From: Actinotalea soli
Lineage (GTDB): Bacteria > Actinomycetota > Actinomycetes > Actinomycetales > Cellulomonadaceae
Direction of reading: 5' to 3'
Assembly: GCF_017565425.1 (NCBI RefSeq)
Contig: NZ_JAGEMK010000011.1
Coordinates: 62,001-126,000, forward strand
DNA: 64,000 bases
Shown here piece after piece: positions 1 to 7,689 of this stretch (its first letter is position 1; every line of letters starts with the position of its first letter). The translations under genes were made by a program, and so were the position numbers. The notes under the pieces were generated by a model that saw only the letters and a program-made list of their open reading frames with translations, was not told the DNA's origin and did no database searches.

Positions 1-572
1 CACCCCCGGCCTACGCCGACCCGTTCCTGGCCGAGGAGCCCACCGAGGTCGAGGAGCCCGACGCCCCCGAGGCCGAGGTCGAGACCGAGCCGGAGGAGGC
101 GCCCGGCGAGGCCGAGTCCCCTGCGGCCGGCGGCGAGGTGTCCGTCGGGGCGACCCGCGTCCCGGTGGCACTGGTGCTCGGGCTCGCGCTCCTCGTGGGC
201 GCCGGTTTCGTGAGCCTCCTCGTGGCACGCCGACGTCGGCGCCGCGGACCGGCGCCGCCCCTGGACGCCGAGACGGCCTGGGCGACGCTGCGGGAACGCC
301 TCGCGGCCCACGGCGTGGAGTGGTCCGCGGCGACGACGCCGCGGCAGGCGGCGGAGACGGTGCGGTCCTCCTGGGACCTGCTTCCCGGGTCGGTGGCCCT
401 GCGGCGCGCCGAGGAGGGGCTAGCGCTGCTCCTCAGTGCCACCGAGGAGCAGCGCTACGGTCCTGACCCCGTGGTGGTCGCGGCGAGCGACCTCGAGGCA
501 GCCCTGGACGACGTGCTCGCGGGGTGGGCACCGGCCGAGACCCGACAGGCGGAGAGGTCGCCTGTGCGCTGA
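1..572 (+). CDS. C-terminal part of a TgpA-like transglutaminase family membrane protein (5' truncated by window edge)
   Basis: The reading frame is open from base 3 to the stop at 572 and has no start in the window, so this is the last 190 codons of a larger gene. It shows a Pro/Glu-rich acidic linker, one transmembrane segment (about residues 53-73 of the visible part) followed by a stop-transfer run of arginines, then a helical cytoplasmic domain of about 110 residues with a WATLRERL motif. That architecture matches the C-terminal end of actinobacterial TgpA/DUF3488-DUF4129 transglutaminase-like proteins, which normally follow MoxR and DUF58 genes. The catalytic domain lies outside the window, so the assignment rests on layout and on the DUF3040 gene that follows. 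It could be another membrane protein with a DUF4129-like tail. Confidence 0.6.
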   Translation, partial: PPAYADPFLAEEPTEVEEPDAPEAEVETEPEEAPGEAESPAAGGEVSVGATRVPVALVLGLALLVGAGFVSLLVARRRRRRGPAPPLDAETAWATLRERLAAHGVEWSAATTPRQAAETVRSSWDLLPGSVALRRAEEGLALLLSATEEQRYGPDPVVVAASDLEAALDDVLAGWAPAETRQAERSPVR

Positions 573-605
573 CCGACCTGGTGGGCCAGGCACTGAGCGC
601 GACGG

Positions 606-635
606 GACCCCTACCGAGCCCCGGGGCCCGGGGTC
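606..635 (+). terminator. GC-rich hairpin after the TgpA-like gene
   Basis: Arms GACCCC (606-611) and GGGGTC (630-635) enclose a perfect 10-base palindrome GCCCCGGGGC (618-627), 33 bases after the stop codon. There is no T-run. It could be an actinobacterial hairpin-only terminator. The remaining non-coding bases to 784 show nothing else I can name. Confidence 0.4.
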
Positions 636-784
636 ACGACCGACACGCGACGTCGGGTCGCCGGCCACCGGGCTCAGCCAGCCGCCGCTCCCAGGCCGAG
701 TGGCCTTCTCCGGCCACGATCTTCCTCAAGCCGTTGACCGCGCCCGACGTGCTCGTCGGGCGGACGGCGCCCGTCGCGCTCGAG

Positions 785-1186
785 CTACTGACCGCGCTCG
801 TCGCGCCGCTTGTCCCATCGCTCTTCCATGCGGGCCAGGAGCCCTGGAGAGGAACGCTTGGGCCCGCGCTGAGGACTCGGCCGCCCCCGCACGGAACCGT
901 CGGCTCCGACCACTCCTGCGGGTCCGCGACGTCGCGGGGGCGAGAAGGCCAGGACGACGGAGATGAACATGCCGATGAATCCGAGGACCCCGAGCCATGC
1001 CTGGCTGGTCGCCGCGCCCACCACGAGGACCGCGAGACCGAGGAGGGCCCCGGAGCCGCAGAGGAGCCAGCGACGGATGCTCGTACCGCCCCGCCCCTGG
1101 AAGGTGTTCGCGAGCTTGGGGTCGTCAGACGTGAGCTGTTGCTCCATCTGCTCCAGTACGCGCTGCTCGTACTCGGACAGAGGCAT
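785..1186 (-). CDS. DUF3040 domain membrane protein
   Basis: The 133-residue protein begins with MPLSEYEQRVLEQMEQQL, the signature opening of actinobacterial DUF3040 proteins, followed by a basic stretch, two adjacent hydrophobic segments (about residues 42-87) and a polar arginine-rich tail. It is likely a small inner-membrane protein with both ends in the cytoplasm. The start is set by GGAGGT four bases upstream of ATG. It follows dinB on the same strand after 36 bases, a common actinobacterial neighbourhood, and may be read through from the SOS-controlled HEPN-dinB promoter. Function is unknown; only the family is recognised. Confidence 0.85.
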   Translation of the reverse strand: MPLSEYEQRVLEQMEQQLTSDDPKLANTFQGRGGTSIRRWLLCGSGALLGLAVLVVGAATSQAWLGVLGFIGMFISVVLAFSPPRRRGPAGVVGADGSVRGRPSPQRGPKRSSPGLLARMEERWDKRRDERGQ

Positions 1187-1222
1187 CGCTACCTCCGCGC
1201 TGCCGGTGGGACGGGGACACCC

Positions 1223-2488
1223 TCAGGATAGATCCCCAGGGGGCTCAAGGATAGTTGACGTTCGCGAGGTCGCGTCCACGACACTCGCGGCGCGGACGGC
1301 CCCCGCACCGAAGCGCCGCCGAACCTCGTCCATGGCCTGCTCCGCACGGCGCTGCGGGGCGTGCCCGTCGTCGACCGACTCCTCGAGGGTGAGCGGGCGC
1401 GTGGTCGACGCGGTCAGCCCCTCAGCCCTCACCCCGACCAGGCGAACCGCCTGACCCCCGAGGTCCACGCCTGCGAGGAGCTCTCGGGCCGCGAGCGAGA
1501 CCTCTCGCGCGGTATCGGTCGGCACGCCCAGGGTCCGCGACCGGGTCAGGGTGCGGAAGTCGGCCGACCGCACCTTGAGGCTGACGGTCCTGGCCACCAG
1601 ACCTCGCTCGCGCAGCTGCGTCGCGGTGCGGTCGGCGAGGCTGACCAGATGGGTCTCGAGGACGGACCTGTCGGCGGTGTCCTCAGGCAGGGTGCTCTCG
1701 GCACCGATGCTCTTCTCCTGACGCACCGGGGTCACGGGACGTGGGTCTCGTCCCCACGCGAGGTCGTGCAGGTGCGCCCCGGCCACCTTGCCGACCGCGC
1801 GCTGGACGGTCGCCACCTCGGAGTCAGCGAGCTGGGCGACCGTGGTGATCCCCCAACGGGCCAAGGCGGCCTCGGTGCGCTCCCCGACTCCCCAGAGGGA
1901 ACCCACCGGCAACGAGTGGAGGAAGGGCACGGTCGCCGCCCGCGGGATCAGCAGCACCCCGTCGGGCTTGGCCATCCCCGAGGCGAGCTTGGCGACGAAC
2001 TTCGTCGACGCGATGCCTACCGAGCACGGCAGGTCGAGCTCGCGACGGACCCGCTCCCGGATCTGCTCGGCGATCACCGTGGGCGAGCCGAGCCGTCGAC
2101 GAGCCCCGGAGACGTCCAGGAAGGCCTCGTCCACGCTGACCTTCTCGACGAGTGCGGTCACCTGGCCCAGGATCGCCATCACGGCGACGGAGGCTGCGCG
2201 GTAGGCCGCCTGGTCGGGAGGGAGCACGATCGCCTGCGGGCACATCCGGCGCGCCTGGGCCATGGGCATCGCCGAGTGGACCCCGAAGGCCCGCGCCTCG
2301 TAGGTGGCTGCGAGGACGACACCGCGCGACTCACCGCCCACGATCACCGGACGCCCGCGGAGATGCGGTCGTCGGACGAGCTCGACCGAGGCGAAGAAGG
2401 CGTCCATGTCGACGTGGAGGATGCCGCAGTGCGACTCGTCCGAGCCCCAGTCCGGCCGTGGCCCCCGACGCAACGGACCGCGGCTCAT
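1223..2488 (-). CDS. dinB: DNA polymerase IV (Y-family translesion polymerase)
   Basis: The 421-residue protein has the Y-family order: HVDMDAFFASVE at residues 25-36 with the first metal-binding aspartate, the SVDEAFLDVSG motif near residues 118-128 carrying the catalytic Asp-Glu pair, a helix-hairpin-helix thumb region and a C-terminal little-finger domain. It extends primers past damaged template bases at the cost of fidelity. The chosen start (MSRGPLRRG) lies 10 bases after the stop of the HEPN gene, so the two are almost certainly co-transcribed. The frame is open further upstream, but that part overlaps the HEPN gene and lacks family similarity. The promoter ahead of the HEPN gene holds a perfect SOS box, so dinB is expected to be LexA-repressed and damage-induced. 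Confidence 0.95.
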   Translation of the reverse strand: MSRGPLRRGPRPDWGSDESHCGILHVDMDAFFASVELVRRPHLRGRPVIVGGESRGVVLAATYEARAFGVHSAMPMAQARRMCPQAIVLPPDQAAYRAASVAVMAILGQVTALVEKVSVDEAFLDVSGARRRLGSPTVIAEQIRERVRRELDLPCSVGIASTKFVAKLASGMAKPDGVLLIPRAATVPFLHSLPVGSLWGVGERTEAALARWGITTVAQLADSEVATVQRAVGKVAGAHLHDLAWGRDPRPVTPVRQEKSIGAESTLPEDTADRSVLETHLVSLADRTATQLRERGLVARTVSLKVRSADFRTLTRSRTLGVPTDTAREVSLAARELLAGVDLGGQAVRLVGVRAEGLTASTTRPLTLEESVDDGHAPQRRAEQAMDEVRRRFGAGAVRAASVVDATSRTSTILEPPGDLS

Positions 2489-2498
2489 CCCCGCCTGC

Positions 2499-2978
2499 TC
2501 ATGACGCCTCGAGATCGAGGGTGTGCTCGTGCGGCGGGAGGACGAGGGCACGGACCGCGTCCTGGAAGTCCTCCGCGGCGGCGACGGTCCGGTCGGCCCG
2601 GGTCTCGTCCACGTCGGCGTCACGGCCGGACTCGACCGCCGCACGGGTCGGGGCACCGGCAGCGAAGAACCCTGCCCAGGCAGACAGCTCCGGGGCGACC
2701 GCTGAGACCATGTCCCACACCGTACGCGGCATGGGTCGTCGAACGGGTCGACCCGTGACCTCGAGCAGGGCCGCCCCCGCTCGCAGAGCCGCGAGATGCC
2801 CGTGCACGAAGCGCTCGGCCGGGTCCGTGGCGAGCTCGGCCGCACCCAGCTCGGCGTCGCTCCGTGCAAGGAGGTCGACGACCGTCCGCGGGACCGGCGC
2901 CACCGCGTGGAGATCGCCTCGCTCCCCCTGGTGCGAAGACCTCGTCCGGCGTCGCGCCGTGCTGGTGCTCGTGATCAT
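2499..2978 (-). CDS. SAV_6107-type HEPN domain protein in an SOS-controlled operon with dinB
   Basis: The 159-residue, mostly helical protein resembles the SAV_6107 family of HEPN-domain proteins found beside dinB in actinobacteria. After a basic, unstructured N-terminus (about 25 residues) the segment from residue 30 onward is helical. It contains ERFVHGHLAALRAGAALL, in which R56 and H61 form an R-x4-H pair, the spacing of the R-x(4-6)-H active site in HEPN ribonucleases. Whether this pair is catalytic here is not shown by the sequence. The start is firm: GGAGGTGA lies 6 bases before ATG at 2978. It is the first gene of the HEPN-dinB unit and its promoter overlaps a perfect LexA site. It could be a damage-induced RNase, a regulator, or a structural partner of Pol IV. 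Confidence 0.8.
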   Translation of the reverse strand: MITSTSTARRRTRSSHQGERGDLHAVAPVPRTVVDLLARSDAELGAAELATDPAERFVHGHLAALRAGAALLEVTGRPVRRPMPRTVWDMVSAVAPELSAWAGFFAAGAPTRAAVESGRDADVDETRADRTVAAAEDFQDAVRALVLPPHEHTLDLEAS

Positions 2979-2999
2979 CGTGGTCACCTCCGTACGACG

Positions 3000-3029
3000 A
3001 GTATCGAACACCTGTTCGACGTGCGTCAA
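3000..3029 (-). promoter_or_regulatory. LexA-controlled promoter of HEPN-dinB with a perfect SOS box
   Basis: Read on the minus strand, a -35 TTGACG (3024-3029) and -10 GATACT (3000-3005) are separated by 18 bases. The spacer contains TCGAACACCTGTTCGA (plus-strand 3004-3019), an exact palindrome matching the actinobacterial SOS consensus TCGAAC-N4-GTTCGA. LexA bound here would block polymerase directly. Confidence 0.88.
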
Positions 3030-3066
3030 GTGCGTGACCAGGCGCACGGAGCACTAGCGTGTCGGG

Positions 3067-3972
3067 GTGCCCGATCGCCGACCCCGCTCCCGCCGAGGGC
3101 CCCGCGCCGTCGCCGCCGAGCCGGCCGCCTTGCCCGAGGGCCCTGTGCCGATCGACACGGGCTGGGTCGAGCTCGTCAGGGACCGCAGCGACCCCGGAGC
3201 CGTGACGGTGCTGGTCAACGGCGTACCGTCCTCCCACGTCGAGCTCGGCGACCCCACGTGGCTCGAGTTCGAGTACATGCAGCAGATGGCGGCCGTCGTC
3301 GACGTGCTGCCTCCTGGCCCGCTGGACGCGGTCCACCTCGGTGCCGGGGCCTGCTCCCTGCCGCGGTGGCTCGACGCACGACGGCCCGGATCCCGTCAGA
3401 TCGCCGTCGACGTCGACGCCGCGCTGCTGACCCTGGTGCGGGCGTGGTTCGACCTGCCCCGCTCCCCCAGGCTGCGGTTGCGGCCCGGTGATGCGCGGGC
3501 GCGGCTCACCGAGCTGCCGGACTCGAGCGCCGACCTCGTCGTCCGGGACGTCTTCGCGGGTGACCGCACCCCGTCGGACCTCGGCACGCGCGAGTTCGTC
3601 GAGGAGGTCGCCCGCGTGCTGCGCCCCGGAGGGGTCTACCTGGCCAACTGCGCCGATCGACCGCCCCTCGAGCTGGCCCGGGCGGAGATGGCCACCATCC
3701 GCGCGGTCCTGCCCGGGGCAGCCCTGGTGAGCGAGCCGGGCATGCTGCGCGGTCGTCGGTACGGGAACCTCGTGCTCATCGGCACGCGCTCCGGTCAGGG
3801 TGACCTCGACCTGGCGGATCCCGGTCTGGCCCGCACGCTGCGCTCGCTGCCGGTCCCGACCCGGCTGCTGCGCGGACCCGAGCTCGACGCGTTCGTGGGG
3901 TCCGCCGCCCCCCTGGCCGACCCTCCTGACCCCCAGACGCCCCCCGCGGTCGGGTCGGAGCACGCGCCCTGA
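3067..3972 (+). CDS. Spermidine synthase-like SAM-dependent aminopropyltransferase/methyltransferase fold protein
   Basis: The 301-residue protein has a Rossmann methyltransferase-type core: a glycine-rich loop VHLGAGACSLP at residues 89-99, an acidic residue at the end of strand 2 (VDVD, 114-117), a GDAR motif at 141 and DVFAG at 161-165. This is the layout of PABS/spermidine synthase-like proteins, many of which in actinobacteria are annotated as spermidine synthase without polyamine evidence. No membrane segments are visible. It starts with GTG at 3067, six bases after TAGCGT (3055-3060), so the message may be leaderless. It diverges from the SOS-controlled HEPN gene, and their promoters lie within about 90 bases. 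The substrate cannot be told from the sequence. Confidence 0.75.
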   Translation: MPDRRPRSRRGPRAVAAEPAALPEGPVPIDTGWVELVRDRSDPGAVTVLVNGVPSSHVELGDPTWLEFEYMQQMAAVVDVLPPGPLDAVHLGAGACSLPRWLDARRPGSRQIAVDVDAALLTLVRAWFDLPRSPRLRLRPGDARARLTELPDSSADLVVRDVFAGDRTPSDLGTREFVEEVARVLRPGGVYLANCADRPPLELARAEMATIRAVLPGAALVSEPGMLRGRRYGNLVLIGTRSGQGDLDLADPGLARTLRSLPVPTRLLRGPELDAFVGSAAPLADPPDPQTPPAVGSEHAP

Positions 3973-3976
3973 GGAC

Positions 3977-4012
3977 GGGCGAGGCCGCACCCCCAGGGGT
4001 GCGGCCTCGCCC
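3977..4012. terminator. Bidirectional terminator between convergent genes
   Basis: A perfect 17-base inverted repeat, GGGCGAGGCCGCACCCC (3977-3993) and its complement (3996-4012), has a 2-base gap. It starts 4 bases after the stop of the spermidine-synthase-like gene and 17 bases from the cold-shock gene stop, so it can serve both strands. Confidence 0.9.
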
Positions 4013-4029
4013 ACTGCGCGAGCGCTGGC

Positions 4030-4233
4030 TCAGACCGGGCGGACCTGCTCCGCCTGCGGACCCTTGGGGCCCTGGGTGATCTCGAACTCGACCCGCTGCG
4101 CCTCCTCGAGGCTGCGGTAGCCCTCCGTCTCGATGGCTGAGTAGTGGACGAAGACGTCGGCGCCGCCGCCGTCCTGGGCGATGAAGCCGTAGCCCTTCTC
4201 AGCGTTGAACCACTTCACAGATCCCTGCGCCAT
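4030..4233 (-). CDS. cspA: Cold-shock domain protein, CspA family
   Basis: This 67-residue protein is a complete single OB-fold cold-shock domain with RNP1 KGYGFI (residues 13-18) and RNP2 VFVHYSAI (27-34). Such proteins bind single-stranded RNA and DNA and melt RNA structure, and can be cold-induced or constitutive. The length and the opening [10 protein letters not shown] are standard for actinobacterial CspA. AAGGACAGGA lies just upstream of the ATG. The gene stands alone, ends at a bidirectional hairpin and has a roughly 250-base upstream non-coding region that includes a stable hairpin close to the start, which may regulate translation. Several csp paralogues usually exist per genome, so the specific symbol is tentative. 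Confidence 0.95.
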   Translation of the reverse strand: MAQGSVKWFNAEKGYGFIAQDGGGADVFVHYSAIETEGYRSLEEAQRVEFEITQGPKGPQAEQVRPV

Positions 4234-4271
4234 ACGTGTCCTGTCCTTCTGTCCATCCGGGGGACGTCGGT

Positions 4272-4292
4272 GACCGGGCCCGGCGCCCGGTC
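4272..4292 (-). promoter_or_regulatory. Stem-loop in the cold-shock gene 5' leader
   Basis: GACCGGGC (4272-4279) and GCCCGGTC (4285-4292) form an 8-base stem with a 5-base loop, 38 bases upstream of the csp start. I found no convincing -35/-10 pair in 4234-4484, so the transcript start is unknown; the hairpin is assumed to lie within the leader. Confidence 0.4.
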
Positions 4293-4484
4293 CTCGTGCC
4301 GCAGTGCCCTTGTCCCCCGCCCTGCGCCGGCGAGGGCCTCAAGGCCCCGTCGACGAGGTCACGGCTCGAGGTAGAGCTCTCCGCGAGCCGTGCGGAAGCA
4401 CGTCACCGCAACGGGACAAGTCTGGCATGCGGCCGTCGACCAGCGCCAGGGTCGACGGCGGTCCCGACGCAGGTCAACGCATGA

Positions 4485-5420
4485 TCACCGGCTGCGGTCA
4501 TCCCCGTCCTGCTGGGCGAGGAACCTCTCGAACTCGGCTCCGAGCTCGTCGGCGGTGGGGATGTCGGCGGTCTCCGCGAGGAGGTTGGTCCGGCCGATCG
4601 CGCGGCTGAACGAGTCGTACTGCTCCTCGAGGGCACGGACCACCGCGGCGATCTCCTCGGAGTCGGCGACCTGGCTCTCGACCTCGGCCAGGACCTCGCG
4701 GGCGGCGCGCTCGAGCACCTGCGAGTCGAGCTCGAGGCCGGTGACCCGCTCGACGTTCTGCAGGGCGACCAACGAGGCATGGGGGAAGGCCGACTGCGCC
4801 AGGTAGTGCGGCACGTGGACCGCGAAGCCCATGGCGTCGTGACCCGCGCGCCCCAGCCGGTACTCCATCAGGGCGCTCACGCTCGCCGGCACCTTGACGG
4901 TCCCGAACCACGAGACCTGGTCCGCGACCAGCTCGGGACGGGTCCCGTGGGCGGTGACCCCGAGCGGACGCGTGTGGGGCACCCCCATGGGGACGCCGTG
5001 CACCCCGACCGTCAGGGGGACGTCGAAGCGCTCGAGGATCTGACGGACGGCCGCGACGTAACGCTCCCACTGGACGTCGGGCTCGACCCCGTGCAGCAGC
5101 AGGAACGGCACCCCCTCGCCGTCCCGCACCACGTCGACCACGAGCTCGGGCTCGGCGTAGTCGCTCCAGGTGGAGGCGTCGAAGGTCATGGCCGGACGAC
5201 GGGCGCGGTAGTCGAGCAGCTCGTCGACCGCGAAGGTGGCCAGACGGGTGCTCTCGAAGTGCCCGGTGAGGTGCTCGCTCGCCAGCTGGCCGGCGTCGCC
5301 GGCGTCGACGAACCCGCGCACCATGTGCACGAGGACCGGGCCCTGGCCCACCTCGACGTGGCGTGCCAGCTCGGCCGCGACCTGCTCGTCGACCTCGTAG
5401 ATCTCCCTGGGGTCCCGCAT
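4485..5420 (-). CDS. PAC2 family protein (proteasome assembly chaperone-like)
   Basis: The 311-residue protein opens MRDPREIYEVDEQVAAEL and carries LVHMVRGFVDAGDAGQLASEHL near residues 30-52, both typical of actinobacterial PAC2 family proteins. The fold is shared with eukaryotic proteasome assembly chaperones, and actinobacterial members are conserved but poorly characterised. The region near residues 150-205 (GVHGVPMGVPHTRP, followed by the conserved SWFGTVKVPASVSALMEYRLG part) supports the family. The start is the ATG at 5420 because GGAGAG precedes it and the 13 residues upstream lack family similarity. It is monocistronic as far as can be seen. Confidence 0.88.
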   Translation of the reverse strand: MRDPREIYEVDEQVAAELARHVEVGQGPVLVHMVRGFVDAGDAGQLASEHLTGHFESTRLATFAVDELLDYRARRPAMTFDASTWSDYAEPELVVDVVRDGEGVPFLLLHGVEPDVQWERYVAAVRQILERFDVPLTVGVHGVPMGVPHTRPLGVTAHGTRPELVADQVSWFGTVKVPASVSALMEYRLGRAGHDAMGFAVHVPHYLAQSAFPHASLVALQNVERVTGLELDSQVLERAAREVLAEVESQVADSEEIAAVVRALEEQYDSFSRAIGRTNLLAETADIPTADELGAEFERFLAQQDGDDRSR

Positions 5421-5521
5421 CTCGCTCTCTCCGCTCGCTCGACCGTTCCCCCGTGCCAACGCCGCGACCGTGGGGCTGATTCCCGGCCGACGTGGGGCCG
5501 GCTCCTCGCCGGACCCGACGA

Positions 5522-5962
5522 TCAGCGCGAGGGCAGCCGCACCACCGTGAGGAAGAAGTCGTCGATCTGGCGGACCACCTCGATGAAGCGCGCGAAGTCC
5601 ACCGGCTTGGTGACGTAGGCGTTGGCGTGCAGCGAGTAGCTGCGCAGGACGTCCTCCTCGGCCTCCGAGGTGGTCAGCACGACGACCGGGATGCGACGCA
5701 GCTCGTCGTCGGACTTCATCGCGGCCAGGACCTCGCGCCCGTCCATACGAGGCAGGTTCAGGTCGAGGAGCACCATGTCCGGGGTCGGGACGTCGGCGTA
5801 CTCGCCCTCCTTGCGCAGGTACTGCATCGCGCTCGCCCCGTCGCTCACGACGGCCAGGCGGTTGACGACCTTGTTCTCCTCGAAGGCCTCCCGGGTCATG
5901 AGCACGTCACCCGGGTCGTCCTCGACCAGCAGCACGTCGATCGGCTTCTGCACCTCGTTCAT
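5522..5962 (-). CDS. Rcp1-like single-domain response regulator
   Basis: This 146-residue stand-alone receiver has the acidic pair D15-D16, the phosphoacceptor D67 in LLDLNLPRMDG, the switch threonine at 97-98 and the conserved lysine K119 (TKPVDF). There is no output domain. The insertion-rich loop LRKEGEYADVPTPDM is characteristic of Rcp1-type regulators that pair with phytochrome-like kinases whose dimerisation domain contains ASHDLQEPL, which is what the upstream gene has. Its ATG overlaps the kinase stop codon (ATGA), so translation is coupled. The likely role is to relay phosphate from that kinase to the partner or phosphatase, inferred from the layout. Confidence 0.93.
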   Translation of the reverse strand: MNEVQKPIDVLLVEDDPGDVLMTREAFEENKVVNRLAVVSDGASAMQYLRKEGEYADVPTPDMVLLDLNLPRMDGREVLAAMKSDDELRRIPVVVLTTSEAEEDVLRSYSLHANAYVTKPVDFARFIEVVRQIDDFFLTVVRLPSR

Positions 5963-7689
5963 CGGGTCCCGTCCTCCTGGTCGACCGTGCCGACCGTCTC
6001 GTCGTCGTGCTCGTCGTGCTCGTCGTGCTCGTCGTGCTCGTCGTGCTCGTCCTGCTCGTCGTGCTCGTCGTGCTCGTCCTCAGAAGTATCGGCGAGCGTC
6101 GGCTCGGGTGCCGCCTCGAGGGTCGTCCTGGCGGGCTCGACCGGGGCGGGCAGGCGCCAGCGGATCGTCGTCCCCTCGACGACGTCGTCGTCGATCCAGA
6201 TGTCACCGCCGTGGTACTCGACGATCTTCTTGCAGAGCGCCAGACCGATGCCGGTCCCCTCGTAGACCTCCTTGGCGTGCAGCCGCTGGAAGATCACGAA
6301 GACGCGGTCCGCGTACTGCGGGTCGATGCCGATGCCGTTGTCGTGGCACGCGACCTCCCACGCGTCGCCGACCCGTCGCGCCGTCAGACGCACCTCAGGA
6401 GCTCGCTCGGGGTGCCGGAACTTGATCGCGTTGCCCACCAGGTTCTGGACGAGCTGGGTCAGCAGCGGCGCCTCCCCCCGGACCACGGGCAGTCCGGCGG
6501 AGGACACCTGCGCACCCGTCTCCTCGACCAGGGGCCCGAGGTCGAGGAGCACCTGGTCGAGCACGGCCTCCAGGGGGACGTCGGCGAGCTCCCCGCCGAT
6601 CCGGCCCACACGGGAGAAGTCGAGCAGGTCGTTGATCAGGCGCTGCATCCTCTTGGCGCCGTCGACCGCGAAGGCGATGTACTGGTCGGCCCGCTCGTCG
6701 AGCTGGCCCTCGTAACGCTTCGCCAGCAGCTGGGTGAAGCTGGCGACCTTGCGCAACGGCTCCTGGAGGTCGTGCGAGGCCACGTAGGCGAACTGCTCGA
6801 GGTCCCGGTTGGAGCGCTGCAGGTCCTCGGTCTGCTCCTCGAGCCGCGCGTGGGACTCCTCCAGCGCGCGGCGCGACTCGGCGTGCGCCTCGATGGCCTG
6901 GACGAGCTGATGGCGCATGTGCTCGACGGCCCCTGCGACCTGGCGCACCTCCCCCGACCCGACGACGGTCACCTCGTGCGCGGTGTCCCCCGCGGCCACG
7001 GTCCGGGCGTCGGTCGCCAACCCCTCGAGCGGGTCGGTGACCCACCGGCGCAGGAAGTACCAGAGCAGGGCGCCACCACCCACGACCAGCACGGCCAGGG
7101 CCACGACCGTGCCCACGAGGGTCAGGGTCGCGGCCCGCAGGCCCGCAGCAGCCTCCTCGCGACCGGCGAGGAGCAGCTGCGTGTGCGCATGGAGCGGTGC
7201 GCGCACCTCGTCGAACAGCACACGACCACGCTCGACCTCCGCGACCGAGACCGCCTCGACCCCGTCCGTGCGCACCTGCTCGATGGCCGGCTCGGCCCAG
7301 TCGCGGTACCAGGAGGAGGCGGCCTCGGCCGCCTCGGTCCGGGTCCGGAGGATGTCGGAGTCGGCGCCGACGTGGTCCTCGAGCAGCATCTCGACGTCGA
7401 CCTCGGGCTCCGCCGCGTCGACGATGCGCTCGAGCGGTTCGAGGGTCACCGGGTCCCCCGTCAGCAGGAACCCGCGCACGGCGGTCTCGGCGTCGAGGAG
7501 CTGGACGTAGGCCACGTCGGTCTGGGTGATGGCCTCGTAGTAGACCACCGTGACCTCGCGCTGGCGCGTCTGCACGGCGATCAGGGCCGCCACCCCGACA
7601 GACAGCGCCAGGAGCAGGACGAGCCCGGCAGCCACGAGGGCGAGGTCGACCCGTCGGCGCAGGCTCACCCCGTGCTCGGAGGCCGTCAC
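5959..7689 (-). CDS. Membrane histidine kinase with CHASE3-like sensor, HAMP, HisKA and HATPase domains
   Basis: The 576-residue protein has a transmembrane segment at about 16-39, an extracytoplasmic helical region resembling CHASE3 (about 43-185, with [15 protein letters not shown]), a second transmembrane segment at about 187-213, a HAMP linker, a coiled coil, and a HisKA domain with the phospho-acceptor H306 in ASHDLQEPL. The ATPase has the N box at N420, DNGIGI (450-455) and GTGIGL (478-483). After about residue 537 the tail is a run of Asp-Glu-His repeats encoded by a 9-base tandem repeat. The start is GTG at 7689, overlapping the stop of the upstream gene (GTGA), and the stop overlaps the next start (ATGA). 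It therefore forms a coupled triad with a receiver-PP2C phosphatase and an Rcp1-like receiver. The signal is unknown. Confidence 0.93.
   Translation of the reverse strand: MTASEHGVSLRRRVDLALVAAGLVLLLALSVGVAALIAVQTRQREVTVVYYEAITQTDVAYVQLLDAETAVRGFLLTGDPVTLEPLERIVDAAEPEVDVEMLLEDHVGADSDILRTRTEAAEAASSWYRDWAEPAIEQVRTDGVEAVSVAEVERGRVLFDEVRAPLHAHTQLLLAGREEAAAGLRAATLTLVGTVVALAVLVVGGGALLWYFLRRWVTDPLEGLATDARTVAAGDTAHEVTVVGSGEVRQVAGAVEHMRHQLVQAIEAHAESRRALEESHARLEEQTEDLQRSNRDLEQFAYVASHDLQEPLRKVASFTQLLAKRYEGQLDERADQYIAFAVDGAKRMQRLINDLLDFSRVGRIGGELADVPLEAVLDQVLLDLGPLVEETGAQVSSAGLPVVRGEAPLLTQLVQNLVGNAIKFRHPERAPEVRLTARRVGDAWEVACHDNGIGIDPQYADRVFVIFQRLHAKEVYEGTGIGLALCKKIVEYHGGDIWIDDDVVEGTTIRWRLPAPVEPARTTLEAAPEPTLADTSEDEHDEHDEQDEHDEHDEHDEHDEHDDETVGTVDQEDGTR
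6001..6079 (-). repeat. 9-base tandem repeat encoding a DEH-rich kinase tail
   Basis: The unit GTCGTGCTC (plus strand) repeats about eight to nine times with one variant copy (cct for cgt near 6050). It translates on the minus strand as repeated Asp-Glu-His. Such a repeat is prone to copy-number change without frameshift. Confidence 0.9.

Noticed and set aside
2728-2745. GTCGAACGGGTCG near 2738 as a further SOS box
   Set aside because: It lies inside the HEPN coding sequence and the right half does not match GTTCGA.
5998-6085. Tandem repeat as a CRISPR array
   Set aside because: The unit is 9 bases, directly contiguous with no spacers, and in frame within a kinase gene.
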